Assembly: GCA_944321825.1 (NCBI GenBank)
Contig: CALUMU010000019.1
Coordinates: forward strand, 1 to 39,894
Source of the DNA: Candidatus Amulumruptor caecigallinarius
GTDB taxonomy: Bacteria > Bacteroidota > Bacteroidia > Bacteroidales > Muribaculaceae
DNA: 39,894 nt
Direction of reading: 5' to 3'
The stretch's first letter is position 1, and every line of letters begins with the position of its first letter. The notes under the pieces were generated by a model that saw only the letters and a list, made by a program, of their open reading frames with translations, was not told where the DNA came from and made no database searches. Both the position numbers and the translations under genes were made by a program. Below, piece by piece: positions 9,761 through 17,818 of this stretch.

Positions 9761-9900
9761 AAAAAAACAAATGCACTCTACGCTGCCGCCCATCTCCGGT
9801 CCGGGTTTCTTCGGAGTCGCCATGAGGTGCGGGATATGTTTCACATGACGACAGGCGAATCTACGGATACGCAGATGTCTTGCAGATGTAGGTGCAGGAA
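9761..9900 (-). ncRNA. ssrS: Candidate 6S RNA between zapA and rny
   Basis: A rod-like fold ends in a T run. On the minus strand, helices pair 9892-9896 with 9772-9776, 9888-9891 with 9778-9781, and 9882-9885 with 9783-9786, separated by small bulges. Inside lie 9854-9858 with 9817-9821 and 9812-9816 with 9794-9798, leaving a large open central region. Seven T follow at 9767-9761, so the closing stem can also act as a terminator. 6S RNA genes lie next to zapA in many bacteria, and a closing stem, central bubble and apical stem is the 6S shape. The visible core is about 125 nt, somewhat short for 6S. The identity is inferred; the helices are seen. Confidence 0.55.
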
Positions 9901-9976
9901 TATAACAGTTAAAGGGTGTGTGTTGTGATTCTAAGGTGTATCGAGAGTGATGTGACGAGCGGAACCCTCTGCGGGC

Positions 9977-10267
9977 TTATGGCTGCATGTCGAGAAGCTT
10001 CGTCAGAGCCGCATCTGTCGATGCAGCAGCTGCCTCCGCAGCCTTGACATCAGCATCTTGTGTTATGTTGAGCCTTGCAAACTGCCACGCCACAAGGGCG
10101 AGCAGCTCTGCTGAGGACCTCTCTGGATAACGCCGCCGCATGATATCCCATAGCTGGTTGACATGCGACTCGGCCTTTCTCATGTATTCTTCATCCTGTG
10201 GCGACACAGTCATCGGAAACGGGCCCTGGTCAGCTATACGTAGTGTTATGTTCAGTTCGTCTTTCAT
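9977..10267 (-). CDS. zapA: Cell division protein ZapA
   Basis: The 96-aa protein matches ZapA, which bundles FtsZ filaments at the division ring. The N-terminal half has the family pattern: NITLRIADQGPFPMTV followed by DEEYMRKAESHVNQLWD. The C-terminal half is a helical, coiled-coil-like segment (SSAELLALVAWQFARLNI and an Ala-rich tail). It starts 4 bp after the small coiled-coil gene upstream. It is followed by the candidate 6S RNA and then rny. Confidence 0.85.
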   Translation of the reverse strand: MKDELNITLRIADQGPFPMTVSPQDEEYMRKAESHVNQLWDIMRRRYPERSSAELLALVAWQFARLNITQDADVKAAEAAAASTDAALTKLLDMQP

Positions 10268-10271
10268 CGCA

Positions 10272-10565
10272 TCAGTGGGTTAAATCATTGATGCACTGGT
10301 CGATTTCCCGCACCAATCCTGTCAGTACTTCCCGTGCGCTCCGGCGGTCGTCGGCAGTCGGGGCTATGGCCGTGGCTAACTTCAACGCCCTGAGTTCACC
10401 AGACAGCCGTTCTATCTCCGACTTCTGATGCTCTATCTCCGCCCTTTGGCTTCTAATCGTGGCATCGGCTTCACGCATGTCCGCGATGAGCTTTTCATAG
10501 CGCTGGGTCAATATCAGACATTTTGCGCGGATGCTTTCAGTAGTTTGCCTAAGCGACTGGGACAT
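10272..10565 (-). CDS. Small coiled-coil protein upstream of zapA
   Basis: The start is the ATG at 10565 (MSQSLRQTTESIRAK). A longer frame extends upstream but crosses the likely promoter. The 97-aa protein is mostly a heptad-like coiled coil (AEIEHQKSEIERLSGELRAL). It ends in a helix, LVREIDQCINDL. Its place 4 bp before zapA suggests a division-associated coiled-coil partner, analogous in shape to ZapB, but no sequence homology is claimed. It is the first gene of the leftward train. Confidence 0.7.
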   Translation of the reverse strand: MSQSLRQTTESIRAKCLILTQRYEKLIADMREADATIRSQRAEIEHQKSEIERLSGELRALKLATAIAPTADDRRSAREVLTGLVREIDQCINDLTH

Positions 10566-10582
10566 TCCTTTCAGAATTTCTG

Positions 10583-10590
10583 CAAATATA
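10583..10590 (-). promoter_or_regulatory. -7 box upstream of the zapA operon
   Basis: TATATTTG on the minus strand matches TAnnTTTG and lies 17 bp before the ATG at 10565. No TTG is present 20 bp further up, so only the -7 half is supported. The transcript leader would be about 10 nt. Confidence 0.4.
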
Positions 10591-10705
10591 GCGAAATTTT
10601 CCGATAGCTCCGCACCTCCGACGCAATAAATCTGATTGACCGCCCTTAAAAAGATTACATATGATGGTGTTGCAGGACCTCGGGACACCCTCAGCCATAT
10701 ACCCT

Positions 10706-10803
10706 GTAGGGTCGCACGGCCAGTGCACCTTTGTGCCCGAACAGTCGCGAAATCCGTATCTAAGCGGTGTGCGATTGAGGACGCACCGACCGTGCGTCCC
10801 TAC
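10706..10803. repeat. 98-bp inverted-repeat element, copy 1
   Basis: This copy shares its layout and much of its sequence with positions 11627-11724, in the same orientation and with identical length. It begins GTAGGG and ends CCCTAC, and has a conserved core, TCGCGAAATCCG in this copy. Its two arms are imperfectly complementary. The format resembles a non-coding miniature mobile element (MITE-like), but no transposase or target duplication is visible. Confidence 0.7.
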
Positions 10804-10858
10804 GGATTGTGGAGCATCCGTCGGTGGTGGGGTCAAACGTAGGGTCGCAATCCATGGC

Positions 10859-11159
10859 GACCGCAATGCGGTCATGCGGCTGCACCGGGGTGCAGCACTA
10901 CGAGCAGTGGCCGTATTTCCCATAAAAAAACCGCGTTTTTTGTGTCGCGGATTGGCGGCACCGCATAGCGGTGCTGAGACAGTAGCCGTGGGCAAAAGCC
11001 CACGGTATCAACGCGTTTCCCTCTTTACGACAACCGCGTAGCGGTGGGACACCACCAGCGATGGTGCGATGTCCGACCGATAAATCGGTCGTGGTTTTTT
11101 GGGGAATCCATTTTCCGTGGGCGCGGCCCACGGCTACTATGTTTCATCGCTACGCGATG
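10859..11159. repeat. Cluster of short perfect palindromes
   Basis: At least eight short hairpins lie in 300 bp: 10859-10873, 10879-10896, 10958-10974, 10986-11005, 11033-11045, 11053-11066, 11074-11091 and 11145-11159. A perfect 13-bp inverted pair, 10981-10993 and 11126-11138, brackets the middle of the cluster, so 10981-11138 may be one unit. The pattern resembles REP-type extragenic palindromes. No REP-associated transposase gene is in the window. Confidence 0.65.
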
Positions 11160-11291
11160 CCTTAATAAAAATCCCTGACAACGTACGGCCTCCGCAACAA
11201 CTCCCGGAGGGAGTGAAAAAACAGTAGGGCGGAGCGCAAGCCACGGACATCTCACTATCAACAATGCACAAACCTCGGCCTACATGATGCG

Positions 11292-11428
11292 AAAACGGCG
11301 ACATTTCACAATGTCGCCGCTCCTATGCTTTTAATCTAAAAACACATCTTTCTTACCAATTCTTATTTCTTGCATTAACCTAAAAACATCGCTCGTCTGT
11401 AAAACGAGTGTCAGTGTCTTTGTTTCTG
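11292..11428 (-). ncRNA. Possible small RNA with own promoter and terminator
   Basis: A full promoter match lies just upstream (11435-11465) and no reading frame follows it. About 110-130 nt downstream, a 10-bp perfect stem with a 4-nt loop (11296-11319) is followed on the minus strand by TTTT, a weak intrinsic terminator. Another small hairpin, CTCGT/ACGAG, lies near the 5' end. The elements are seen; expression is inferred. Confidence 0.35.
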
Positions 11429-11434
11429 ACATTG

Positions 11435-11465
11435 CAAAATTACAACAGCGTCCAACCCTTTGCAA
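11435..11465 (-). promoter_or_regulatory. Orphan Bacteroidetes-type promoter
   Basis: On the minus strand TTG (11465-11463) is followed by 20 bp and TAATTTTG (11442-11435), a perfect match in sequence and spacing. No protein-coding gene follows for several hundred bases, so it may drive a small RNA. Confidence 0.5.
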
Positions 11466-11626
11466 TAAAATATAAACACAATATAAATAAATTCATAACA
11501 TATATAGATAATATATATTTGATTTACAATTTATTACATGTATTTATACAAACCAATAATATAGATATAAATATCCTAAATCCACGCCAGATAACAGCGA
11601 GAAAGACAGACAACACCCTCCGCTGC

Positions 11627-11724
11627 GTAGGGATGCACGGCTCGTGCGTCCTTGTGCCAGAGCAGCCGCGAAATCCGGCATGTGGCGATTTGCGGTCGAG
11701 GACGCACGAGCCGTGCGTCCCTAC
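11627..11724. repeat. 98-bp inverted-repeat element, copy 2
   Basis: The arms 11627-11651 and 11700-11724 are complementary over 24 of 25 bases, around a 48-bp core. It matches copy 1 at 10706-10803 in length, orientation and core. The nearly perfect arms suggest this copy is younger or better preserved than copy 1. Confidence 0.75.
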
Positions 11725-11753
11725 AGGAATACAACACGAACAGCAAAACGACA

Positions 11754-11788
11754 TAAAAGAGCCGGAAACCCATGGTGGCTTCCGGCTC
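11754..11788 (-). terminator. Terminator of the CoA-transferase gene
   Basis: A strong GC-rich hairpin, arms GAGCCGGAA and TTCCGGCTC (11759-11788), is followed on the minus strand by four T. It lies 42 bp after the CoA-transferase stop codon in the right orientation. Confidence 0.75.
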
Positions 11789-11830
11789 ATTCTTCAAAAT
11801 TCTTTATCAGTGTTGCTGATTACTGTGATG

Positions 11831-13315
11831 TCATACAAACTTGGCATTGCGCATGTCGCCTGTCTGGATAAACGCTTCGTGGAACGAGAAGGCATTGCAT
11901 AGGCAGTGTGGAGTGTGGGCCTTGGCTCCGCGTGACAGGTAATCGCGCAGCAACGGACGATAGTCGGGATGCGCGCAATTTTCGATTATCTCATGCGCAC
12001 GCTGTATCGGCGACTTTCCGCGTAGGTCGGCTACGCCTTGGTCGGTAATGATGACATCCACCGAGTGCTCTGTGTGGTCAACATGCGACACCATCGGGAC
12101 GATGTTGCTGATAGCACCACCCTTAGTTACAGAGGGGCATGAGAAGATAGACAGATAGGAGTTGCGGGTAAAGTCGCCGCTGCCTCCGATACCGTTCATC
12201 ATCTTGGTGCCGGTGACATGCGTAGAGTTGACGTTACCGAATATGTCGGCTTCGAGGGCCGTGTTCATCGCTATTATACCGAGACGACGCACCACTTCGG
12301 GCGAATTTGATATTTCGCCAGGACGCAGCACCACGCGGTCATGGAAAAAGTCCATGTTGGCAAATACATGGTCCATCATCTCGTCGCTGAACGACATCGA
12401 ACATGCGCTGGCAAACTTACACTTGCCGCTCTCCATCAGCCCCACTACGGCATCCTGCACCACCTCGGTGTACATCTCGAATGCAGGGATGTCGTCACGT
12501 TCGGCCAGTCCGAACAGCACCGCATTGGCCACGTTGCCCACACCGCTTTGCAGAGGGAGGAACTCCTTGGGGATGCGTCCGGCACGGAGATCGCTCGCCA
12601 AAAGATCGCACACGTTGGCGGCGATGCGCTGGCTCACCTCGTCGGGGGCAGTAAACGACTTGGCCCCATCCTTGGCATTAGTCTCCACGATACCCACGAT
12701 CTTGGCAGGATCAATGTGAAGCACCGGCGAGCCTATGCGGTCAGAAGCTTTGTATATACCTATTTCACGGCGGTATGGGGGATCTTGCGGGACAGCCAAA
12801 TCGTGAACGCCACGCATACGGGGCGAAACCTCTTGGTTACGCTCTATAATAATCTTGTCAGCCATCATGGCTACTGTCGGACTCATGCCTACTCCTGTGC
12901 CGAGCACAGCATCGCCATTTGAGTCGATATCAGCCACCTCTATTATGCCTACATTCATCGGGCCGTAGAAACCGTAACGCAGCTTCTGCGCCATCTCTGA
13001 CAGATGCAGGTCGAAATAGCTGATGTCACGGGCATTGACACCTTTGCGCGAATCGGAAGTGCTCTGGTAAGGCGACCGCTTGTCTATAGCATTGGCACGG
13101 CTGAGAGCTCCGTCTACGTGATCATTTGTAGAGGCTCCTGTAAATAGACTCACCTTGAATTCACGTCCCTCGGCGTGTTCCTTTGTGGCTATCTCTGCCA
13201 GAGCTTCAGGGACTGCTTTGGGAGTACCGCAGGCTGTAAAGCCTGACAAGCCGATGTTGTCGCCGTTCTTGATGTATTGAGCGGCCTCAGTGGCTGAAAT
13301 TATGGGAAATGCCAT
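11831..13315 (-). CDS. Acetyl-CoA hydrolase/transferase family protein (succinate CoA-transferase-like)
   Basis: The 494-aa protein belongs to the class I CoA-transferases related to succinyl-CoA:acetate CoA-transferase. The N-terminal domain has GLSGFTACGTPKAVPEAL. The catalytic glutamate is probably Glu284 in MYTEVVQDAV. NGIGGSGDFTRN and MVSHVDHTEHSVDVIITDQG lie in the C-terminal domain. In Bacteroidales such enzymes recycle CoA between succinate and acetate or propionate during fermentation; the exact acyl pair cannot be read from sequence. It stands alone as a unit with its own promoter (13469-13499) and terminator (11754-11788). Confidence 0.88.
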   Translation of the reverse strand: MAFPIISATEAAQYIKNGDNIGLSGFTACGTPKAVPEALAEIATKEHAEGREFKVSLFTGASTNDHVDGALSRANAIDKRSPYQSTSDSRKGVNARDISYFDLHLSEMAQKLRYGFYGPMNVGIIEVADIDSNGDAVLGTGVGMSPTVAMMADKIIIERNQEVSPRMRGVHDLAVPQDPPYRREIGIYKASDRIGSPVLHIDPAKIVGIVETNAKDGAKSFTAPDEVSQRIAANVCDLLASDLRAGRIPKEFLPLQSGVGNVANAVLFGLAERDDIPAFEMYTEVVQDAVVGLMESGKCKFASACSMSFSDEMMDHVFANMDFFHDRVVLRPGEISNSPEVVRRLGIIAMNTALEADIFGNVNSTHVTGTKMMNGIGGSGDFTRNSYLSIFSCPSVTKGGAISNIVPMVSHVDHTEHSVDVIITDQGVADLRGKSPIQRAHEIIENCAHPDYRPLLRDYLSRGAKAHTPHCLCNAFSFHEAFIQTGDMRNAKFV

Positions 13316-13468
13316 GATTTTCTCTGTTTATGATATGATGTTAATGTGAGTATTTTAGTAAATTTGCAGCCGTCAACCTTAGAGAAATCCAACAGGTCCA
13401 TATGCTACCGTACAGCATTGGGACATAAGGTTTTATTTCCGATTTGCAAGAATCGCTTTTCTACCTTG

Positions 13469-13499
13469 CAAAATTACAAAATACTTTCATTAAGTGCAA
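13469..13499 (-). promoter_or_regulatory. Promoter of the CoA-transferase gene
   Basis: On the minus strand TTG (13499-13497) is followed by 20 bp and TAATTTTG (13476-13469). The start would be near 13462, giving a leader of about 145 nt before the ATG at 13315. The long leader may allow post-transcriptional control. Confidence 0.6.
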
Positions 13500-13523
13500 C
13501 AAAGAGTTGCACACTTTTAGCCG

Positions 13524-14885
13524 ATGAGTGCAATAGAATCCCACCCCGTAACCGACAAAAAACTATATATAGAGACCTACGGCTGCCAGATGAACGTCGC
13601 CGACAGCGAAGTCGTCGCATCGGTCATGCAGATGGCCGGATACGGCCTGACCGACACAATCGACGATGCCGATGCCGTGTTGCTCAACACATGCAGCATC
13701 CGCGACAATGCCGAGCAGAAAATCGTCAGCCGCCTCGATGCCCTCAACGCCATGCGGCGCAAGCGTCCTCGCGGCCGCCGTATGCTTACGGGAGTGATAG
13801 GCTGCATGGCCGAGCGTGTCCGTGACACACTCATCAACGATTACGGCGTGGACATCGTGGCGGGTCCAGACAGCTACCTCGACATGCCCGCCCTTTTTGC
13901 CTCAGCCGAAAACGGAGAGAAGGCCATCAATGTAGAATTGTCGACCACCGAAACATACCGCGACATCATCCCGGTGCGCATCGGTCCCAACCGTGTAAGC
14001 GGATTCATCAGCATCATGCGCGGATGCAACAACTTCTGCTCGTACTGCATCGTACCTTACACCCGCGGGCGCGAACGCTCCCGCGAGCCACGCAGCATCC
14101 TTGCCGAGCTTGACGACCTGCGCTCCAAGGGCTTCCGCGAAGTGACCCTACTGGGGCAGAATGTCAATTCATATTCATTCACAGACCCCGCAAGCGGGAC
14201 GGTCACTGGGTTCGACCGCCTGCTGGCTATGGTGGCCGAACATGCGCCAGAGATGCGCATCCGCTTCACGACATCGCACCCCAAGGACATGAGCGACGAG
14301 ACCATCGCCGTTATAGCGTCACACCCCAACATCGCTCGTCATATACACCTACCTGTACAGAGCGGCAGCGACAAGGTACTCAAAGCCATGAACCGCAAAT
14401 ACACCCGCGAATGGTACCTCGGCCGCATCGCAGCCATACGCAGGGCTATCCCCGACTGCGGCATCTCCACAGACCTGTTCACTGGTTTCCATGACGAAAG
14501 CGAGGAGGATTTCAACGAGACACTGTCACTGATGAAAGAGGTAGGATTCGACTCGGCTTTCATGTTTAAATACTCCGAACGCCCGGGGACACTGGCTGCA
14601 CGTACCATGCCCGACAATATCCCCGAAGATGTCAAAATAGACCGCCTCAACCGCATGATAGCTCTCCAAAACGAGCTGTCGGCCGAAAGCAACCGCCGTG
14701 ACGTGGGCAAAGAATTCGATGTATTAGTGGAAGGTGTATCTAAGCGCAGCACAGAGCAGCGCATAGGCCGCACAAGCCAGAACAAGGCCGTCATAGTGCC
14801 TCGCGGCGACTACAAAATCGGCGACACAGTCCGCGTCCGCATAGTATCCTCTACTTCAGCCACACTGATGGCCGAATTGGTTTAA
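13524..14885 (+). CDS. miaB: tRNA-2-methylthio-N6-dimethylallyladenosine synthase MiaB
   Basis: The radical SAM methylthiotransferase modifies A37 of tRNAs reading UNN codons. The N-terminal cluster-binding cysteines are Cys21 (ETYGCQMN), Cys57 (LLNTCSIRDNAEQK) and Cys94 (GVIGCMAERV). The radical SAM cluster is Cys168, Cys172 and Cys175 in RGCNNFCSYCIVPYTRG. A TRAM domain fills the last 70 residues. At 453 aa it is of normal length. The CSIRDNAEQK segment separates MiaB from the related MtaB and RimO. It diverges from the CoA-transferase gene. A TAAATTTG box at 13359-13366 could serve as its promoter, with a leader of about 150 nt. Confidence 0.95.
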   Translation: MSAIESHPVTDKKLYIETYGCQMNVADSEVVASVMQMAGYGLTDTIDDADAVLLNTCSIRDNAEQKIVSRLDALNAMRRKRPRGRRMLTGVIGCMAERVRDTLINDYGVDIVAGPDSYLDMPALFASAENGEKAINVELSTTETYRDIIPVRIGPNRVSGFISIMRGCNNFCSYCIVPYTRGRERSREPRSILAELDDLRSKGFREVTLLGQNVNSYSFTDPASGTVTGFDRLLAMVAEHAPEMRIRFTTSHPKDMSDETIAVIASHPNIARHIHLPVQSGSDKVLKAMNRKYTREWYLGRIAAIRRAIPDCGISTDLFTGFHDESEEDFNETLSLMKEVGFDSAFMFKYSERPGTLAARTMPDNIPEDVKIDRLNRMIALQNELSAESNRRDVGKEFDVLVEGVSKRSTEQRIGRTSQNKAVIVPRGDYKIGDTVRVRIVSSTSATLMAELV

Positions 14886-14927
14886 CGTTTCATACTACAC
14901 TCTTAAAGAACGGCAAACGCCCTCTTA

Positions 14928-16304
14928 CTATCTGCGGCCAGGGCTGAACCGCAAAGGCTCTCCCACCGTATCCGATTCGGCATCAAGCCCATCCATGACC
15001 GAATATACCACATGGCCGTTGACGAGCGTGGCCTTGACTTCATGGTCTGTAGCCGTCCCTGCCAGCGGAGTCCAGCCGCATTTGCTTACCACATCCCCAT
15101 CCGTGATGACATGCGGCATGTCACGTCGCGACACAAGCACAAGGTCTGCCCGCATACCTACGTCGACAAAGCCGCGCTCCTCTATGCCGAAAAGCCGTGA
15201 TGGATTGTGGCACATCTTCTCCGCCACCAATGCCGGGTCATCAAACAGGTCGAGCATCTTCACGAGCGAGAACTGCACCATGGGCATCCCCGACTTTGCT
15301 TTCAGCGCACCACCCTCCTTGTCGGCGAGCAAATGCGGAGCGTGGTCGGTGGCAATCGTATCAATAAGGCCGGCGCGCAGGGCTTCACGTAGAGCATCGC
15401 GGTCAGCTGTAGACTTGACCGCCGGATTACACTTCATCCTTGCCCCTTTAGTAGCCCAGTCCTCATCGCTCAAAAGCAGATATTGCGGGCATGTCTCGGC
15501 GGTGACACGCTTACCCAGCACCGGACCAGACGTGAAGAGCGGCAGCTCAGCGGCAGTGCTGACGTGTGCGATATGCAGCAATGCATCGTGCTTACGAGCA
15601 AGCCCCACTATGGAGCGCGAAGACTCGTAGCAGGCCTGGGACGAACGCAGACGCGAATGAAGCTCCACAGGGAGGTCTGCCAATCCATCAGGGTTGAGCC
15701 GCTGCATGTTTTCCTGTATCACCTTCTCGCTCTCGGCATGTACGACTATCGTACACGGAGCGTCGGCAAGCAGACGCTCTATCAACGCACTGTCAGATAC
15801 CATCATGTCTCCTGTGGTCGAACCAAGAAACAGTTTTATCCCGGCCACACGGGTGTAATCGGCAGCAAGCAGCTCACCGACATTAACTGACGACACGCCT
15901 AAGAAAAAAGCATAGTTTGCTTTGGAACGCCCGGCAGCAAGCGACATTTTTTCCTCCCACCGCCCAATGGTAGTAGTCTGGGGGATAGTGTTGGGCATAT
16001 CTATATAGGAGGTGACTCCCCCTGCCACCGCAGCCGCGCTCTCAGTCACCATATCGGCCTTGTCGGTCAAACCCGGCTCGCGGAAATGCACATGCGTGTC
16101 AATCACTCCCGGCATGAGGTAGGCCCCTCCGCCGTCAACAGCCGCGGCTCCGGGATACACAGCCAGCAAATCCCGGGCAGGAACGCCGTCAGTACCATAG
16201 TCCACTGCGGCGATACGCCCATCATCCACGACAACGGCACCACTGCGGACACGTCCCCTGTTGACCACCGCCACATTATATATAATAATTGCCGATTCGC
16301 CCAT
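14928..16304 (-). CDS. pyrC: Dihydroorotase
   Basis: The 458-aa zinc amidohydrolase closes carbamoyl aspartate to dihydroorotate in pyrimidine synthesis. Metal ligands are His71 and His73 in DTHVHFREPG. Lys157 in GIKLFLGST is the expected carboxylated lysine. Further His residues lie in VVHAESE and LLHIAHVST, and the catalytic Asp is in ATDHAPH. The HxH followed by FREPG places it in the long dihydroorotase class. It is the last gene of a four-gene leftward operon, 35 bp after the polyprenol-phosphate sugar synthase gene. No other pyr gene is nearby. Confidence 0.93.
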   Translation of the reverse strand: MGESAIIIYNVAVVNRGRVRSGAVVVDDGRIAAVDYGTDGVPARDLLAVYPGAAAVDGGGAYLMPGVIDTHVHFREPGLTDKADMVTESAAAVAGGVTSYIDMPNTIPQTTTIGRWEEKMSLAAGRSKANYAFFLGVSSVNVGELLAADYTRVAGIKLFLGSTTGDMMVSDSALIERLLADAPCTIVVHAESEKVIQENMQRLNPDGLADLPVELHSRLRSSQACYESSRSIVGLARKHDALLHIAHVSTAAELPLFTSGPVLGKRVTAETCPQYLLLSDEDWATKGARMKCNPAVKSTADRDALREALRAGLIDTIATDHAPHLLADKEGGALKAKSGMPMVQFSLVKMLDLFDDPALVAEKMCHNPSRLFGIEERGFVDVGMRADLVLVSRRDMPHVITDGDVVSKCGWTPLAGTATDHEVKATLVNGHVVYSVMDGLDAESDTVGEPLRFSPGRR

Positions 16305-16339
16305 TATCTACAGTTTGGAGTGTATGCTGCTATGATTGG

Positions 16340-17125
16340 CTATTGTTTCGGAGGCAGATCGCGATGCCGGTGCGAGTAATCGGGATATTTCTTGAACAGG
16401 CTGTCCCATTTCAGACGCAACACACCGAACATGGCCTCTCCGAAAATCCCGGAATTCATCTTGCTCGTGCCAAGGACACGGTTAACAAATATGATAGGCA
16501 CCTCTTTGATAGAGAATCTGTAGTTATACACGGTAAACTTCATCTCTATCTGGAAAGCATATCCCTTGAAGCGTATCTCGTCAAGCGGCAACGCCTCAAG
16601 GACGCGGCGAGTGTAGCATACGAAACCTGCCGTAGTGTCATTGATTGGCATCCCGGTCACTATCTTGACATATCTACTCGCGAAATAGCTCATCATGACG
16701 CGCCCCATGGGCCAATTGACCACGTTAACCCCCGTCACATACCGGGAGCCTATGGACATGTCATGGCCTTCGACTGCGCAGGCATCGCGCAGAGCTATGA
16801 GGTCGGCAGGGTTATGCGAGAAATCCGCATCCATCTCAAACACATACTGATAGTCGGGCCGCTCGAGAGTCCATTTGAACCCCATGATATAGGCAGTGCC
16901 CAATCCGAGCTTTCCGGGACGTTCGAGCAGGTGCACCCGTCCGGGATGCTCTGACATCTTATCGCGGACTATCCGGGCCGTTCCGTCAGGAGAACCGTCG
17001 TCGATGACGAGGACATCCATCGGATGCGGCAGGGCAAACACGGCCTCTATGATGGCGGCGATATTCTCACATTCATTGTATGTGGGTATGATGACTATGC
17101 TGTCGTTGTGGCTCGGAGTTTCCAT
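16340..17125 (-). CDS. Polyprenol monophosphomannose synthase-like glycosyltransferase
   Basis: The 261-aa family 2 glycosyltransferase resembles dolichyl/polyprenyl-phosphate mannose synthases, which transfer a sugar from a nucleotide donor to a lipid phosphate at the inner membrane. SIVIIPTYNECENI opens the GT-A fold. VIDDGSPDGT and the DADFSHNP metal-binding motif follow, with a MSIGSRYVTG acceptor-region motif. No C-terminal membrane helices are visible, so it is the soluble type. It lies 30 bp after the HAD gene. The family is firm; mannose as the sugar is inferred. Confidence 0.85.
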   Translation of the reverse strand: METPSHNDSIVIIPTYNECENIAAIIEAVFALPHPMDVLVIDDGSPDGTARIVRDKMSEHPGRVHLLERPGKLGLGTAYIMGFKWTLERPDYQYVFEMDADFSHNPADLIALRDACAVEGHDMSIGSRYVTGVNVVNWPMGRVMMSYFASRYVKIVTGMPINDTTAGFVCYTRRVLEALPLDEIRFKGYAFQIEMKFTVYNYRFSIKEVPIIFVNRVLGTSKMNSGIFGEAMFGVLRLKWDSLFKKYPDYSHRHRDLPPKQ

Positions 17126-17155
17126 AATATATAATTACCGATAGATATACTTCGG

Positions 17156-17794
17156 TCAGTTGATTATTTCATAGCTAAGGGACAATGTTTCAAGGGCGCG
17201 GCGCAATCGGCGCGACGGATACACCAACACCCTCCTTATGCCGGGCAGGGATAGCAGAGGCAGATCGTCGATATGGTCGGTGAGCACCAACCCTATCTCT
17301 CCCAGATTCTCAGAGGAGGCCAAGGATATTACAGCCTTCAATTTCGCCACCGAGCGGACTTCGTTGCCGATAGTGCCGTCAGGATTCATCTCAGTAGCGG
17401 CGAGATAGCGCAATCCCATCTGCGCCACCATATCTTTTAAGCAGAAGCGCATACCGGCCGAAGCGATCACCACGCTGCCACCGTCAGCTATCCAATGGTT
17501 GATGATTCGCCTAACCGACGGCCTGACCTTGGCCATCATAGCGGCGGTGAGAGCGACAAAATCAGCATCCGTCATCACCGCGAGAGCCGCGTTGCATATA
17601 TGTTCTTTGAGCCGGACATGCGATGAAACATGCAGTATGCGCTTTAGCATCTCTATGCACAACGAGAACATCGCCATCCATCGCCCCTTCCTCATCTGGC
17701 ATGAGAGAGTACGGAAGAGAAGCATTTTGAGCGAATTGCCGCATAGCAGACTGCCGTCTACATCAATTACCGCTATTTTGCCGGGTTCTGCCAT
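17156..17794 (-). CDS. HAD-family phosphatase
   Basis: The ATG at 17794 is used because the longer frame begins at TTG. The 212-aa protein has HAD motif I DVDGSL (Asp11, Asp13), motif II VIASAG, a lysine in SVAKLKAV and motif III LTDHIDDLPLL. A helical cap between motifs I and II makes it an HAD-IB (phosphoserine phosphatase-like) member. It is flanked by a phosphoribosyltransferase gene 24 bp upstream and a polyprenol-phosphate sugar synthase gene downstream. By analogy with polyprenyl-phosphoribose pathways it could dephosphorylate a sugar-phosphate lipid, but that substrate is speculative. Confidence 0.75.
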   Translation of the reverse strand: MAEPGKIAVIDVDGSLLCGNSLKMLLFRTLSCQMRKGRWMAMFSLCIEMLKRILHVSSHVRLKEHICNAALAVMTDADFVALTAAMMAKVRPSVRRIINHWIADGGSVVIASAGMRFCLKDMVAQMGLRYLAATEMNPDGTIGNEVRSVAKLKAVISLASSENLGEIGLVLTDHIDDLPLLSLPGIRRVLVYPSRRLRRALETLSLSYEIIN

Positions 17795-17818
17795 AACTGA
17801 CAAACTACGTAAAAAACG

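Larger units (their letters stand above)
10566..11830. other. Gene-free repeat-rich region
   Basis: No credible gene is found in these 1.26 kb. The open frames present run through palindromes and repeats and have no recognisable family. The region contains two copies of a 98-bp inverted-repeat element, a cluster of short perfect palindromes, an AT-rich tract (about 11,440-11,590), an isolated minus-strand promoter with a downstream hairpin, and the terminator of the CoA-transferase gene. Confidence 0.7.

Noticed and set aside
11408-11902. 164-aa rightward frame across the repeat region
   Set aside because: It runs through an AT-rich tract and the 98-bp inverted-repeat element and then into the CoA-transferase gene in antisense.
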